Under the pieces are notes generated by a model. The model was given only the letters and a program-made list of their open reading frames with translations. It searched no databases and was not told the DNA's origin. A stretch of 64,000 bases of DNA, from positions 113,407,874-113,471,873 of the forward strand of contig CM037091.1 in assembly GCA_020916435.1 (NCBI GenBank), in the 5' to 3' direction. The position numbers were made by a program, and so were the translations under genes. The stretch's first letter is position 1. Each line of letters begins with the position of its first letter. Below, piece after piece: positions 1 through 10,539 of the stretch. This DNA is from Oxytropis ochrocephala (lineage: Eukaryota; Streptophyta; Magnoliopsida; Fabales; Fabaceae).

Positions 1-1105
1 GTTCGGATGCTCGTGTCAGAATCGGTGAAATTTTTTGAAAAAAAAAGACACGTCATTTCATTAATGGTCTTGTGATCTTTTCCCACTCTTATAGGGTGTG
101 TTTTGAGTAGGAGAGAGAGTGGGAAAAGCAAAAACCCTTTTTAACAATGGACCTAATGACTTTGGCCCCAACTTCTTAGAACACCCCCTCAGTGAACACC
201 CTCAAAACCAGCAATAAGACCAAATTGTCGTTAGAAAAACGCCAAAATGCAAAAGATTCTGAAAAACAATTTACATCTCTAAAATGCGTTTTGACTCTTA
301 TTTGCTCATTTATCAATCGATCTGCGTCCAACTCGTATTGAGTGTAGAATTTGAACTATAGTAAAATGTTTCGACAAAAACGATGCAAATTTGAGAACAA
401 TGTGAAAAATAGAAGCACAAATGAAAGCTTCTATTTGTGACATTGTTGGAAATGAGATTCACCACCCCCAAAAGTCGAGACCATATCTCTACAAAGAACT
501 TGAGCTTGGGAACACCACACTCTGGTATGCGAAAATTTAGACAGAGAAGACCTTTAAGCTCTTTGAACACTTACTAATGTAATTACATTTAACTCACTCC
601 AAGAGAATTAGTAAGAAGTTGAACGCGAGACCTCTCAGATGCGCCACACTATTAGCACATAGAGTCTCTCCGATAAAATTTATTATTATTTATTATTTAA
701 TACATTACTGATCCGCCAAAAATTTGACTCTACTTTTTGAACCTTGAACCGGTATTCAATACATTATTTATTATTTATAACATTGCTTATTAGTGATTAG
801 TAATTACCAACAAGCCATATGCTACTTGTAATCAAAAAACAACAATGCTATTTTGACAAAAAAAAATTTGACAAATCGACAAATCACCAACCTACAACAC
901 CAATTAACCAAGTTTTTAAGCCAATTAGCCAAGCGGTCAATTAACCAAGTTTTTAATCCACGCTAAAATCGCTAAAAAAAAAGCGGGTTAATTAATCGCC
1001 TAAAAAACTTGGTTACCATCGCACAGAGGAACAATGATTTGTCGATTTATCAAAATTTTTTTTCATTAAAATAAAGATTTTTGATCAAAAAATGAAAGAA
1101 CAATT
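1..1105. other. Non-coding AT-rich flank, no gene recognised
   Basis: No recognisable gene. Open frames here are short and lack family features. Around 905-1015 a phrase containing AACCAAGTTTTT occurs twice and then once in inverted orientation, so the stretch can fold into an imperfect hairpin; it is probably the remains of a small transposon. Confidence 0.5.
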
Positions 1106-1133
1106 GCCATACGCCATACGCCATACGCCATAC
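1106..1133. repeat. 7-bp tandem repeat, four copies
   Basis: Four exact copies of GCCATAC in tandem. A simple repeat with no visible function. Confidence 0.9.
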
Positions 1134-1518
1134 GCTGCTGTCAAAAGAAAAACAAGCCATATGCTCATCCACTTGGAGCGAATAAGGTGGGAAGGTTCTC
1201 GCAATTGACCATTGTTTGTCGACAAGACATATCATTTATTCATTGTAGTACAATACATCATCAGGATTTAGGAGTACTATGTAATATAGCAATCATGAAC
1301 AAGTTGAACCAGCCAACTAGCCAAGTCAAAATCAATGCCAAATTCAGCTCACTCACTCACTAATTCATCCACCGCATTTGACTCGATCTATGACTTAGTC
1401 GTGACCAGGTCTTCCTCCACCAATTACGCCGCCGCCTAACTATCACAATCCCACACTTGGACGATTCTGATTAAACATCTACTTTAGCACCGTCCGATTA
1501 TCTTTAGTTGCCCATTAG

Positions 1519-1711
1519 TTTTAGGGGGTTAGAATCATCTCTAATTCTCAAAAGAAATGGAAGACTCCATTTGGAGAGAGATAGACACAAAATTCATATT
1601 GATATCATAGCATTAGTTATTATTATAAATTTAATGTTATATCTCATCATGAATGTTGTGTCTATCTCTCTCCAAATAGAGAAATGGAGAGGATCTCAAT
1701 CCGTTTTAGGG
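1519..1711. mobile_element. Small hairpin-forming MITE-like repeat
   Basis: Imperfect inverted repeat whose inner arms are 1565-1597 and 1649-1681. Both contain GGAGAGAGATAGACACAA (reversed on the right) with only a few mismatches, around a loop of about 50 bp. GTTTTAGGG occurs near both ends (about 1518 and 1703), but in direct orientation, so it may be a target duplication rather than a terminal repeat. Structure and size fit a MITE; the superfamily cannot be named. Confidence 0.5.
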
Positions 1712-2264
1712 TACTTTATTAGTGCTTCTATATAAATTTATTTATTAGTGCTTCTTTTAGTTTTCAAGTTCAAGTAATTATAAAATTGATTGATGTGTCC
1801 TCCTAGTAATTATAATGATTTGGATTATTTAGTTATAATGGTGTGTTACAGGTCAAAAAAATTGCTCTTTTATTGACAATGTTTGGTGTGTTTTATTTGA
1901 CTATCCCAGAGTTAAAAATTCACATGTTTGGTGTGTTTTATTTGATTATGTTTGATATTTTTAGTCCAAAAATTTGGCCCATAAATAGACCTACTTAAAT
2001 CAGATTTGGCTACATAATACTTTTTTTTTTCTTAAAATTGGTTTTTTTGACAAAAAATGAATGGGATACAAAAGTAAAATGGCCCAATAAGGTCTAGCCC
2101 CGCAGTAAACCACCTACGGCAATCGAACCTGTCCAAAACTGAATCCGCACTAAATCGAGTCTACGAAAAGATGGAAATGGGCCAGTACAGTGTCCAATCA
2201 ATTTTTAGTATTTTGGGCCATTTGGGCCCGCACCCGTCCGAACCCACAAATGCTCAGCCCTAGT

Positions 2265-2640
2265 TAAGAGTCTCCGATGTGATACTGTGTGAAAAAGAGT
2301 ATATAAGTAGAAAACATCATTTACCTTATAAGTCAATTTCTTAAGGTTGATTTAGGCAAAAGTCGATTTCCGATGTGATACAGTGTGGAAAAGGTTTTTT
2401 TTGACAAAAGTCGATTTCTTAAGGTTGATTTAGGCAAAACTAAAATTCTAAAATGGTATCAGAGTTAATCCAAGATTTGTTTGGTCAGTCCTATTGAGCA
2501 CTCGGGTCATGCTCTAGTTGTCCAGTATTGAGAGTGAATGGTATGTTAATAGTCTCACATCGGATGCAATATAGCTTGAAGAGTTTTATTCACTACAAAA
2601 ATAGAATTTGAGAGCACCGAATCGATATGGTTAGATTTTG
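2265..2640 (+). mobile_element. Ty1/copia-like LTR remnant with primer-binding-site trace
   Basis: The phrase TCCGATGTGATAC occurs twice (2272 and 2369), as does TTCTTAAGGTTGATTTAGGC (about 2338 and 2427). It is followed by TGGTATCAGAG near 2454, the usual initiator-Met-tRNA primer-binding site of plant copia elements. A related phrase with CTCACATCGGATG lies at about 2552. No gag or pol follows, so this is a decayed fragment. Confidence 0.4.
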
Positions 2641-3187
2641 GGCCCGTTTGTTACAAATTAAAATATAAGTGATTTTGTTGTTAAAAATAGGTTAAATATG
2701 TTTATTGTCCTTGCAAAATTCAGACCTTCTAAGTTTAGTCCCTACGTTAAGGAAATAGTCGTTTTAGTCCTTCATTTATTTTTTGTTTGCAATAATAGTC
2801 TTTGCCGTTAATTGGACTAACAGAACACCCAGTCAACATTGCCAGATAAGCATTTTAGCTGACATAGCATCCACATGTCATTAACACCCTGTTCATCTCC
2901 TTTACCTGATTTCTTGGAAATGGGTTGTTTTGACCCGCTATGGAATTCGGTTAATTCTAGCGTTTGAGACCACCATTTTCTTCGATTCTGTAGGTGTTTT
3001 TAAAGATTTTTAAGAAAATGAGAAGTTGTTTTGTTTGTGTAACAAACTGAATATCACTTATTTAAAAAAAATCATTATTTAAAAACTGATTTTTATGAAA
3101 AGCTACTCAAAATAGCTTCTCATATTAAGCAGTTTTTAGATTGTTTTGAACGTTTAATTTTTTTAACAATCTATAACAAACGGACAA
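2641..3187. mobile_element. Degenerate MITE with terminal CCGTTTGTTA repeats
   Basis: The left end (GGCCCGTTTGTTACAAATT) and the reverse complement of the right end (TGTCCGTTTGTTATAGATT) form an imperfect terminal inverted repeat. Inside, from about 2692, lies another repeat beginning GGTTAAATATGTTTATTGTCC, resembling the legume family seen at 5692, which suggests nesting. No coding capacity. Confidence 0.4.
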
Positions 3188-3605
3188 CACGTCGTTATAA
3201 GTGATTTTTTAAAAAATATAAGTCGTAATAAACAGTTTATTTATACAGTTTATTTATCGGCAGTTTTTAAAATTGTAGTGCTCTTCCTAATATACTTCAT
3301 AACAACTTATTTTCATTTAAAAAAAACAATTTATTTTCATAAAATTCACAAAACAAGTGATATTTACACAGATATTTTACTTTAGTATTTTTCTCTTTAA
3401 TGGGAACACCATCTTTAACAATCATTATTATATTATTAAAGTAGTAAATATGTAATTAAGCCGTTTAATCACGCTTTCTTAGTCAAAGTAGAGGTTACAC
3501 ATGAATGATTCCTATTCAAACGCGGCTAATATTCTGGCTTAATCATTCATGCATCTAGAATCATCTTTTTTATCTTTTTACTCACGCGTCCCCTTTTCCC
3601 CTCTC

Positions 3606-3612
3606 TATATAA
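3606..3612 (+). promoter_or_regulatory. TATA box of the LEA gene
   Basis: TATATAA about 160 bp upstream of the start codon, preceded by a CT-rich tract and by ACGCGT at about 3583. The implied transcript has a 5' UTR of roughly 130 bp. Confidence 0.6.
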
Positions 3613-3772
3613 GAAACCCTCCCACCTCTTCTTTCTACAACTCAATCAATTTCAAAGCAACAGAATAGAAGAGCCATAAACTGTGGGAAGCTTATTTTCT
3701 CTGATCAACTAGAGAGTACCCAAACATAAGCTTTCTGCAGTTTCATTTTTAACCGTCGATTCGAATCATCCA

Positions 3773-4081
3773 ATGGCTCCTTCTTTCGCTAACGCTAAGC
3801 TTCTCTCTACTATCGTTATTGACGGATTCTCTAACTCTCTCACCAGACGAGGTTACGCGGCGGCGGCGGCAACACAAAACGGCGCAACAAGGAAGGGAGG
3901 TGTAGGAGTAGTTTCCACCAAGTCAGGGGAAAACAAAGGGGATTCTTCTTCTTCTTCTTCGTCTTCTAAGGTTTCTTGGGTGCCAGACCCTGTTACTGGT
4001 TATTACAAGCCAGAGAATATCAAAGAGATTGATGTTGCTGATTTGCGCGCTACGCTTCTTGCCAAAAAATTCAACAATTAG
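3773..4081 (+). CDS. LEA_3 family protein (LEA5/SAG21-type late embryogenesis abundant protein)
   Basis: Encodes 102 residues, the usual size of the family. Seen: an N-terminal region of about 30 residues rich in Arg, Ser and Ala and poor in acids, ending RRGYAAAAA, which resembles a mitochondrial targeting peptide; a run of eight serines at about residues 58-65 encoded by a TTC/TCT repeat; then the family signature VSWVPDPVTGYYKPEN, and the C-terminal block EIDVADLRATLLAKKFNN. Known of the family: SAG21/LEA5 proteins are induced by drought, oxidative stress and senescence, and Arabidopsis SAG21 is mitochondrial. The start is supported by the TATA box upstream and the conserved MA-SF N-terminus. 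The frame is uninterrupted here, with no intron. Confidence 0.93.
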   Translation: MAPSFANAKLLSTIVIDGFSNSLTRRGYAAAAATQNGATRKGGVGVVSTKSGENKGDSSSSSSSSKVSWVPDPVTGYYKPENIKEIDVADLRATLLAKKFNN

Positions 4082-5691
4082 AGTCTCAAATCAATTTAAA
4101 AAATTATGTGTATCTGTGACTGGTTTCTTATTTGTAGCTGATATTAGTTTTAGGAACCAGAAGAATGAGCATTAATTATGTGTGTGCCTAAATCTTTTCT
4201 TCTTTACGTGTGTGCCTAGATCTTTTGTTCACATAAGAATTTCTCTTCTCTTGCAACCATATATGTAATACTTTAAGATTTCAAGCTAATATTTTTTGTT
4301 CAGATTATCATTGGCTATTCACATAGTATCTCAATACTTTAAATGAAAAATTAATTTTTGTTTGTGCTTAATATCAAATTTCCCATTGGCTAATACCAAA
4401 TTTGTTCACCATAAGAATCAAACTCAGAAATACCAAGTGTATCCTCGTGTCTCAGGATAGATTAAGCCACTGAACAAACAGTGTTGGTTAGATTTCAAGC
4501 GAATATGCTACATCCTATTAGTTTTTGTCTCTTGATAGTCCTAAAGTTTCTATCTCTTGATAGTCATATAGTCATTAAATTACTAAACAAATATTTTAAC
4601 GGTTTAAACCTCCACATAAATTTACATATACTAATTAAATTTCATACACACATATTTGGGTGTCATGGTCCTTTGTGGTTGTAGTCATTAGCCCATTGTT
4701 GCACTAACTAAAATTTCCTATTAGTATGGAATGAGAGATGGAAAATAAATGTAAATTATCATGAGGGTATGGAAAAAATATATAAGTTAAAGTATGAGAA
4801 ACTCTAGTGATATATTGGTATTTCATTTTTTGGGTACATTATTGTTACTCCATTTCTAATATAATTTAATATATATTACTTAATGATATAAAGTTATTTA
4901 GAAGATGGTTAACGTATGATTAACCAGTGAATGATTGATGAAGCAATTGATTAAATACAAAATTAAACATGATGATAGAGCACTGCACGTTCTCTCAGTT
5001 GCTTTTGAGTGATTCAGTAAAGTATAAAGAAAAGTAGAAAAGAAGTCAAATGCAAATGGGAAACAACTTCTGCTGTATTTGCTTATGAGATAAACAAACA
5101 AATTTAAATGAGATAGATTGTAAACACACACACGGATGTTTCAAAAAAGACAAACCGTGTGTTGCAAGTAAGTTTAGTTTATTTAATTTAAAATGAAACT
5201 GAATTGCCTTTTGCATGCCAAAGAATTTGGTCGATCGTTTTCAAATGGATGATAGATTCCGGCATTGGCAGTGGCCACGATACATGCATACAACAAATCA
5301 GCATAAAAAGAATTTGATAGTCTTGTGACATATGGCAATGCAGCAGGGTATGGTTATGGTATCTTGAAAATTCAAGTGTGAGTGATTTTCCCACGGTTAC
5401 AGAGCAATTAACGAAGAAATAATAATATATAAAAGAGGTGACCCATAGCTTATAAAGATCTTGGGTGAAGATTCGGTGTCCAAATCTCATATTAGTCTTT
5501 AGTCATTGGCTAACTCGTTGTTACTTCAGGTGTTCCTCGAGACTCCTCAACAAGGTATTGTGTGCCCTTTGGAAAAAAGATCGAGTGCATTTAGTCCGAT
5601 GCGATTCGGTTTTCCAACATATATATGCATGTGGCTAAAGCTGTCTTTGTTGCAAAAACAATCAATTAGCACTACTTTGCTTGTTTTTTTT
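4082..5691. other. Intergenic, no gene recognised
   Basis: Contains the LEA 3' UTR and then AT-rich DNA. Open frames on both strands (for example 5188-5490, minus) show no family motifs and biased, low-complexity composition. No RNA gene recognised. Confidence 0.5.
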
Positions 5692-5914
5692 GGCTTAAAT
5701 ACGTTTTTACCCCCTGTTAGATGGACGTTACAAAAACGTCTATGTAGCATTTTTAAATACGTTTTTAACCCCCGCAAATAGGGGTTTTGCTTTTACCCAT
5801 CGTGTAAAAAAATTTAAATCCCTTCTTCTTCCTCAAAGACCCACCCAACCTCATATCAACTTTTCCATCTCCAACACTTCCATATCAAAACCGTAACCCA
5901 TCTTGTCATCTTCT

Positions 5915-5963
<49 letters not shown>

Positions 5964-6562
5964 GAACCAGCAAACCATGAGCATAACATGTAATTAACTT
6001 TTATTGCGATTATGATTTTAGGGGTTGTTTCAAGTTTTATGGATTGTTGTTTATGGATTGTTCTTCATCTCAAAATCAAAGTTTTATGGGTTTAATAAAT
6101 GTGTGTGGTTTAATTAAACTCTGTGCTGATTCTGTGAGAAAGGGAAGATGGGTTCTATTTTGAGATTTGGAATGAGAAGAAATAATGGTGGTGAAGAACG
6201 GAGAGAGAGAGAGAGATGAAGTCTGAGGTTTGGACCATTTTATTCTGTTGAATATTAGGGATTTGATTGTGGAAGTAAGAGTTGAATGGAGAAGAATATA
6301 GTGATAAGAAGTGAGAGATAGAGATGAGATGAGGGAGGAGAGAGGATAATGGAAAATTTTGTAGGGGGTAAAGCAAAACACCCCTATTTGCGAGGAGAAA
6401 AACGTATTTAAAAATGTCACATGGCGTTTTTTTGTAACGCCCATCTAATGTAGGACTAAAACCAAAAAGTTGATTTTGCAAGGGGTTTTTTGAAAAAAAA
6501 AAATTGCAGGAGGTAAAAGCAAAACAGTCCATATTTGCAGGGGGTAAAAACATATTTAAGCC
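5692..6562. mobile_element. Non-autonomous MULE-type MITE with long terminal repeats
   Basis: Begins GGCTTAAATACGTTTTTACC and ends with its inverse (GGTAAAAACATATTTAAGCC). The inverted similarity runs inward for more than 100 bp on each side, including the phrase CGCAAATAGGGGT. The flanks are runs of T on both sides (eight at left, ten at right), compatible with a target duplication in a T tract. No transposase is present. Ends of this type are common in legume genomes; assignment to Mutator is by resemblance. Confidence 0.7.
5918..5960. repeat. (CT)n microsatellite
   Basis: About 21 CT units inside the MITE, next to a pyrimidine-rich stretch. Confidence 0.95.
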
Positions 6563-6574
6563 TTTTTTTTTTAG

Positions 6575-6935
6575 ATAAGCAAATGATATGTATAAGGGGG
6601 GCACTAGGGGTGCACCCAACCCTTACAAGAAAATGGGAAGGGGAGAGGCCTCATTAAAACCTTCCTGAGCCAAAACCCTTTGGAAAAAAGACTCAATGAG
6701 AGAAAAAGAGTACCTCAATAGCAGGGATTGGTTACAATGATAATACACACCCCAAAGGGCAATTGCACCAATCAGAGAAGGATACCCCACTATTTCTCCC
6801 CTTCCTCGCAACAAACCAACTCCAAGACACATACTTAATGGAATTGATGATAGAGTTTACATTAGCTACCCCACCCTTAAAAATAGTCCTATTTCTAGCC
6901 AACCACAATTGCCACATTGAAGCAACCCAAAAAAT
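6575..6935 (-). pseudogene. LINE (non-LTR retrotransposon) 3' end fragment, antisense
   Basis: Read on the minus strand, the frame gives WLARNRTIFKGG followed by SWSWFVARKGRNSG and SDWCNCPLGC, the kind of C-terminal tail found after the reverse transcriptase of plant LINEs. No reverse transcriptase core is present. The 3' side (low coordinates) borders the MITE at 5692-6562. Confidence 0.5.
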
Positions 6936-7599
6936 GTTTCTGACCTTGCATGCTTTCTTCCCCTTTACACACCCTCCAACCTGTTAGAAGGATGTTATAA
7001 CAAATTTTATCTAATTTTACAAATTTTAAAGTATTTATGACTTCATGATAATTTATAACAAATACAATATCACTCATGCGAATGCAAGAGTTTAGTACTA
7101 GTAGTATCAATAAAATAGTATTCGACGTCATGGAAAGTTGATACAAGGCATGCATGTTTAATTAAATTGCCAAATGTAACTTTCAAATATTATACCTGAA
7201 AAGATTTTAAATTTGAAGGGACCGTATGTTTGAAGCACAAAGAGTGGATAGGAAAGCTTTGAAGTGAGTCATTATATTAATAAACAAATCTTAATTGAAA
7301 ACCACTTATGTCTATATACGTACATGGTGACACACAGGAGAACATGCGTGTTGAATTCAAAAACGAATCTATCTCATGATACGTAAAAAAGACGAATAAG
7401 AATAAAAAAGAAGTGAAAGCAACATTGACAGCTTTAATCTGAAGGGATTATATATAAATTTCAATGGCCTTAAACTTGCTGCTAGCTATTGAGGTAATTG
7501 AGCTAATTATTTTCATCTCAGATTTGGTTTATAAAATAATTTCCAAAACAAGTAATAGTAGATAAAAAATCGTTACTCTGTTAAGAGACAAAGTAATGA
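6936..7599. other. Intergenic, no gene recognised
   Basis: AT-rich DNA left of the giant element. Nothing recognisable on either strand. Confidence 0.5.
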
Positions 7600-7608
7600 C
7601 TAGTAAAG
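7600..7608. repeat. Left 9-bp target-site duplication of the giant element
   Basis: CTAGTAAAG, identical to 26083-26091. A duplication of 9 bp is the Mutator/MULE hallmark. It fixes the element boundary at GGTGGCTTTTG. Confidence 0.85.
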
Positions 7609-8408
7609 GGTGGCTTTTGTGGTACCAAAGTATGACAATTTGGGTATGGTACCAAAATGTCTTAGTAGCCTTTGATATAATATATATATATTGAATGGTT
7701 GTGATTAGAGACCCAGGACTTGTTGAATGTTTCTGTCTTTATAACATATTCATAATTAATTTGTTGACCCTAATGTTTTTGAAATTGATAATTTGCCCTT
7801 AAAAATTTTACTCAGTTAAAAAAAAAAGTGATTTATTTTATCCACATATTAGTCTTTCACTTCAGTAAATAGGGAACTCGTTTTATTTATTTTTTTGACG
7901 CAAGGGAAGTCGTCTTTCCCCTTTCTTCTTCCATGTTCAAAAATCTCAGATTGTTGTTCTTCAAAGATTTGTTCTTCTACTCCAAATGTTTGTTTTTCTT
8001 CAAATTTCCGTATATTCATAGGATTATTTTGACTTTTTAAAGGATGAAGAATAGGGATGGTACAAGTATGATGAATCGTTGAAATTGATAGGGTTTTTGC
8101 GCTTTTGAGAGTGGTGATTTCGTTCAAAAATGGAGTATTCGCATGAAATACTGGTGACACCGCATTTGAAGGTTAGTGAAATTAGTTTTTTTGTATCTTG
8201 TTTAAAGAATTAGGTTTTGATTTCAATTAATGGAAGAAATTTGATCTTTGAACCTAGTCCATTGGGTGATTACGGGTTAGTAGTTTATTCTCGATTCAAA
8301 GCTTTAGTTAGTAAGATAAAAATTTATCTCGATGTATGGCTTTTGCTATTTATTTTGTAGATTGTGATTTTTTTTTTTTTTTTTGAAAATTTTTGAAAAT
8401 TTTTGAGG

Positions 8409-9331
8409 GTACTCGATTCAAGCAACAATGTTTAATGGTCTTTGCAAATAAGTTTTATGAAAAATTTGTTATGTGAAACTTTAAAAGTTGCTAACAAGCA
8501 ATTCAAAACTGTGCAAAATGATTTTGAAATGACACTGAATGACAATTCTGAGGTGGAAGACTCTGCTTGTGAAGCAAGTTTTGTTCGAAACAAAATTAAA
8601 TTTTGTCCCGATTGATCAATCGGGCCTCATGTCAATAAGCCCGAACTTGTTGGTGAGTGTTGTTTAGAAGCCATGTTACTTCTTTCTCTTGTTGCTATCT
8701 TATTGATATATCTCTTGTGGATTTCAGATGTTGTTGTAGTTGTTCAGAGCGTGTCTCCCACAATGAGTATTCGAAGGAAGATTGACAATGAGAGTATTCC
8801 TAAGCGAGACATTACTATTATTTTGATGAAGGGTAAGTTTTTGTTGTTTCTCATGTACAGAATTGGCATTTTGTTATTTCTCAATATTGTGAGACTTAAA
8901 GTGTGTATGATTGATATTGCAGTAAGAAGACAGTTGTTGTGTTTGTGGAATGACCTTGCAACTAATTTAGGACAAGAATTGTTGGACATTGCTGATAAAT
9001 CCCCTGTAGTTGCAATCAAATCCCTCAGAGTTGGGGACTTTCAAGGTATGCTAATGTGTAAGCATTAGTCATTATTGCATAGTCTAGGTGGTAAAGGCTC
9101 AAGTATATCTCCTTTGTTGAGTTGTTGAATCTCCGCTTTGGTGTTTCTTTGTTAACCATAGGCAAAAGTGTCGTTCAGATAAATCCAGAAATACCCGAAT
9201 CAAAGAAGCTCAGATGCTGGTATGCCAATGTCCACTAGGCTAATTTTCCCCTTCTTATGGTATTTTTATAATGATGCTCATATACTTATTTGTGCTGCAG
9301 GTATGATGATGAAGGTAAAGAGCTTCTTTAG
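8409..9331 (+). pseudogene. RPA1-like (replication protein A 70-kDa subunit) gene, left-arm copy
   Basis: Pieces of RPA1 DNA-binding domains A and B lie in order in separate exons: ANKQFKTVQNDFEMTLND near 8490; SIRRKIDNESIPKRDITI at about 8767-8820; WNDLATNLGQELLDIADKS then VAIKSLRVGDFQG at 8946-9045; QINPEIPESKKLRCW at about 9177-9221; YDDEGKELL from 9300. RPA1 binds single-stranded DNA in replication and repair. Intron borders are retained (for example a GT after LVG at 8652), so the gene came in as genomic DNA. A stop after KELL and a frame change before WNDLA occur in both arms; the frame break near 8820 is in this arm only. The zinc-finger C-terminal third is absent. Probably non-functional. 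Confidence 0.7.
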
Positions 9332-10539
9332 GCTCAGTTCAATTCGAAATTCTAACAAAGTGGAGCTAGATCGATTGTACGCGCACCAACACATCCTTAG
9401 TTATTTTGTTGCATTTGATTTTGCTAACAAAGACTTGTAAGAATAAAATTAATCTGATGCGTGGCTTTTGCTAGGAAAGTGAGTAATAGAGTTTGGTACC
9501 CCATTGCATTTGGGTGGATTGTTGGTGTTGTTGATAGATGGCCTGAAGGTGTGGACATGGAATTGTGCAATGGAGCCCTTAGGAGTTGTGGAAGTTTTGA
9601 TAGATGGTAAGGATGAATTGCTTGACATTGTTAGATAGTTAACCTGTAGTTGTACTGATAGTTTAGTTAATGATATAAATTTATGGAGAATGTGTACTCT
9701 TTTATTGAAATTCCACTGTTGATTGTATGATAGTGTTGGAGAATGTCAACACCTCTTGTAGTCTTTCCCCCTTCTATGCTCCTTAGTAGAGCTAAGTGTC
9801 TTTATAATTCGTTTCTCTCAACAATCGAATATGTTCATGAAAACTTAGCACGTAGTCTATTTGGACATGTTGAAGCAGCATTTATTTGAGATTTTTTTCT
9901 ACTTAAAATCACCATTCGTAGTAATTAAGAATTATTTGACCAAATTTGTGCAAATAACGATAACAACATTTTGAATTGTATATTATTATTACTAAGATAA
10001 AACAAGAGTTTTTGATGATGCATGTTTGTTGATAGAGGGCCTGAAGGCCTGAAGGTGTGAATGTTAAATATAGTGAAAGTTGCAGTGTATTAATTGGATT
10101 GTAGTAATAGTTTTGTTAGTAATTGATTGATTTATTAGCTTGATTGATGTAATATAGGAAATGTGTAAAGATAGTTGAGGTGAGTTGCAGTATTTTGATT
10201 GTAGTAGTATGTATTTAAGTTTAAGTAATTAATGTCTGCAAGTAGTAATTAAAAGAATGGCTAATAGGTTAATAAACAGATAAAGTAGATAGTGATAAAA
10301 GGCTTGATTAATAAGTTGAGGATTACACATTGATAAAAATCCAAAAGTCCCCTACATAAGAAGCTTAGTCCCCTTACTTTGCCAAAAAATTAACCCAAAA
10401 GTGATGCAGAAATTTAAAAACTAAAATTGCATTTAACATGATTTAGGAAATTTCAACTTGAACCCGACCACAAAAGTTCCATTTAAACCCCAAAAAAAGA
10501 AGTTCTTTGAAGCTTCCCACTTGAACCATTCCCACCACC

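Noticed and set aside
5200..5480. Possible miRNA locus (GCATGCCAAAGAATTTGG resembles miR399 start)
   Set aside because: The match fails after the first bases and there is no paired arm nearby.
7849..8160. 103-codon minus-strand frame in the giant arm
   Set aside because: It is antisense to the leader of the RPA1-like gene, AT-biased, and its counterpart (25533-25841) diverges at the N-terminus; no domain.
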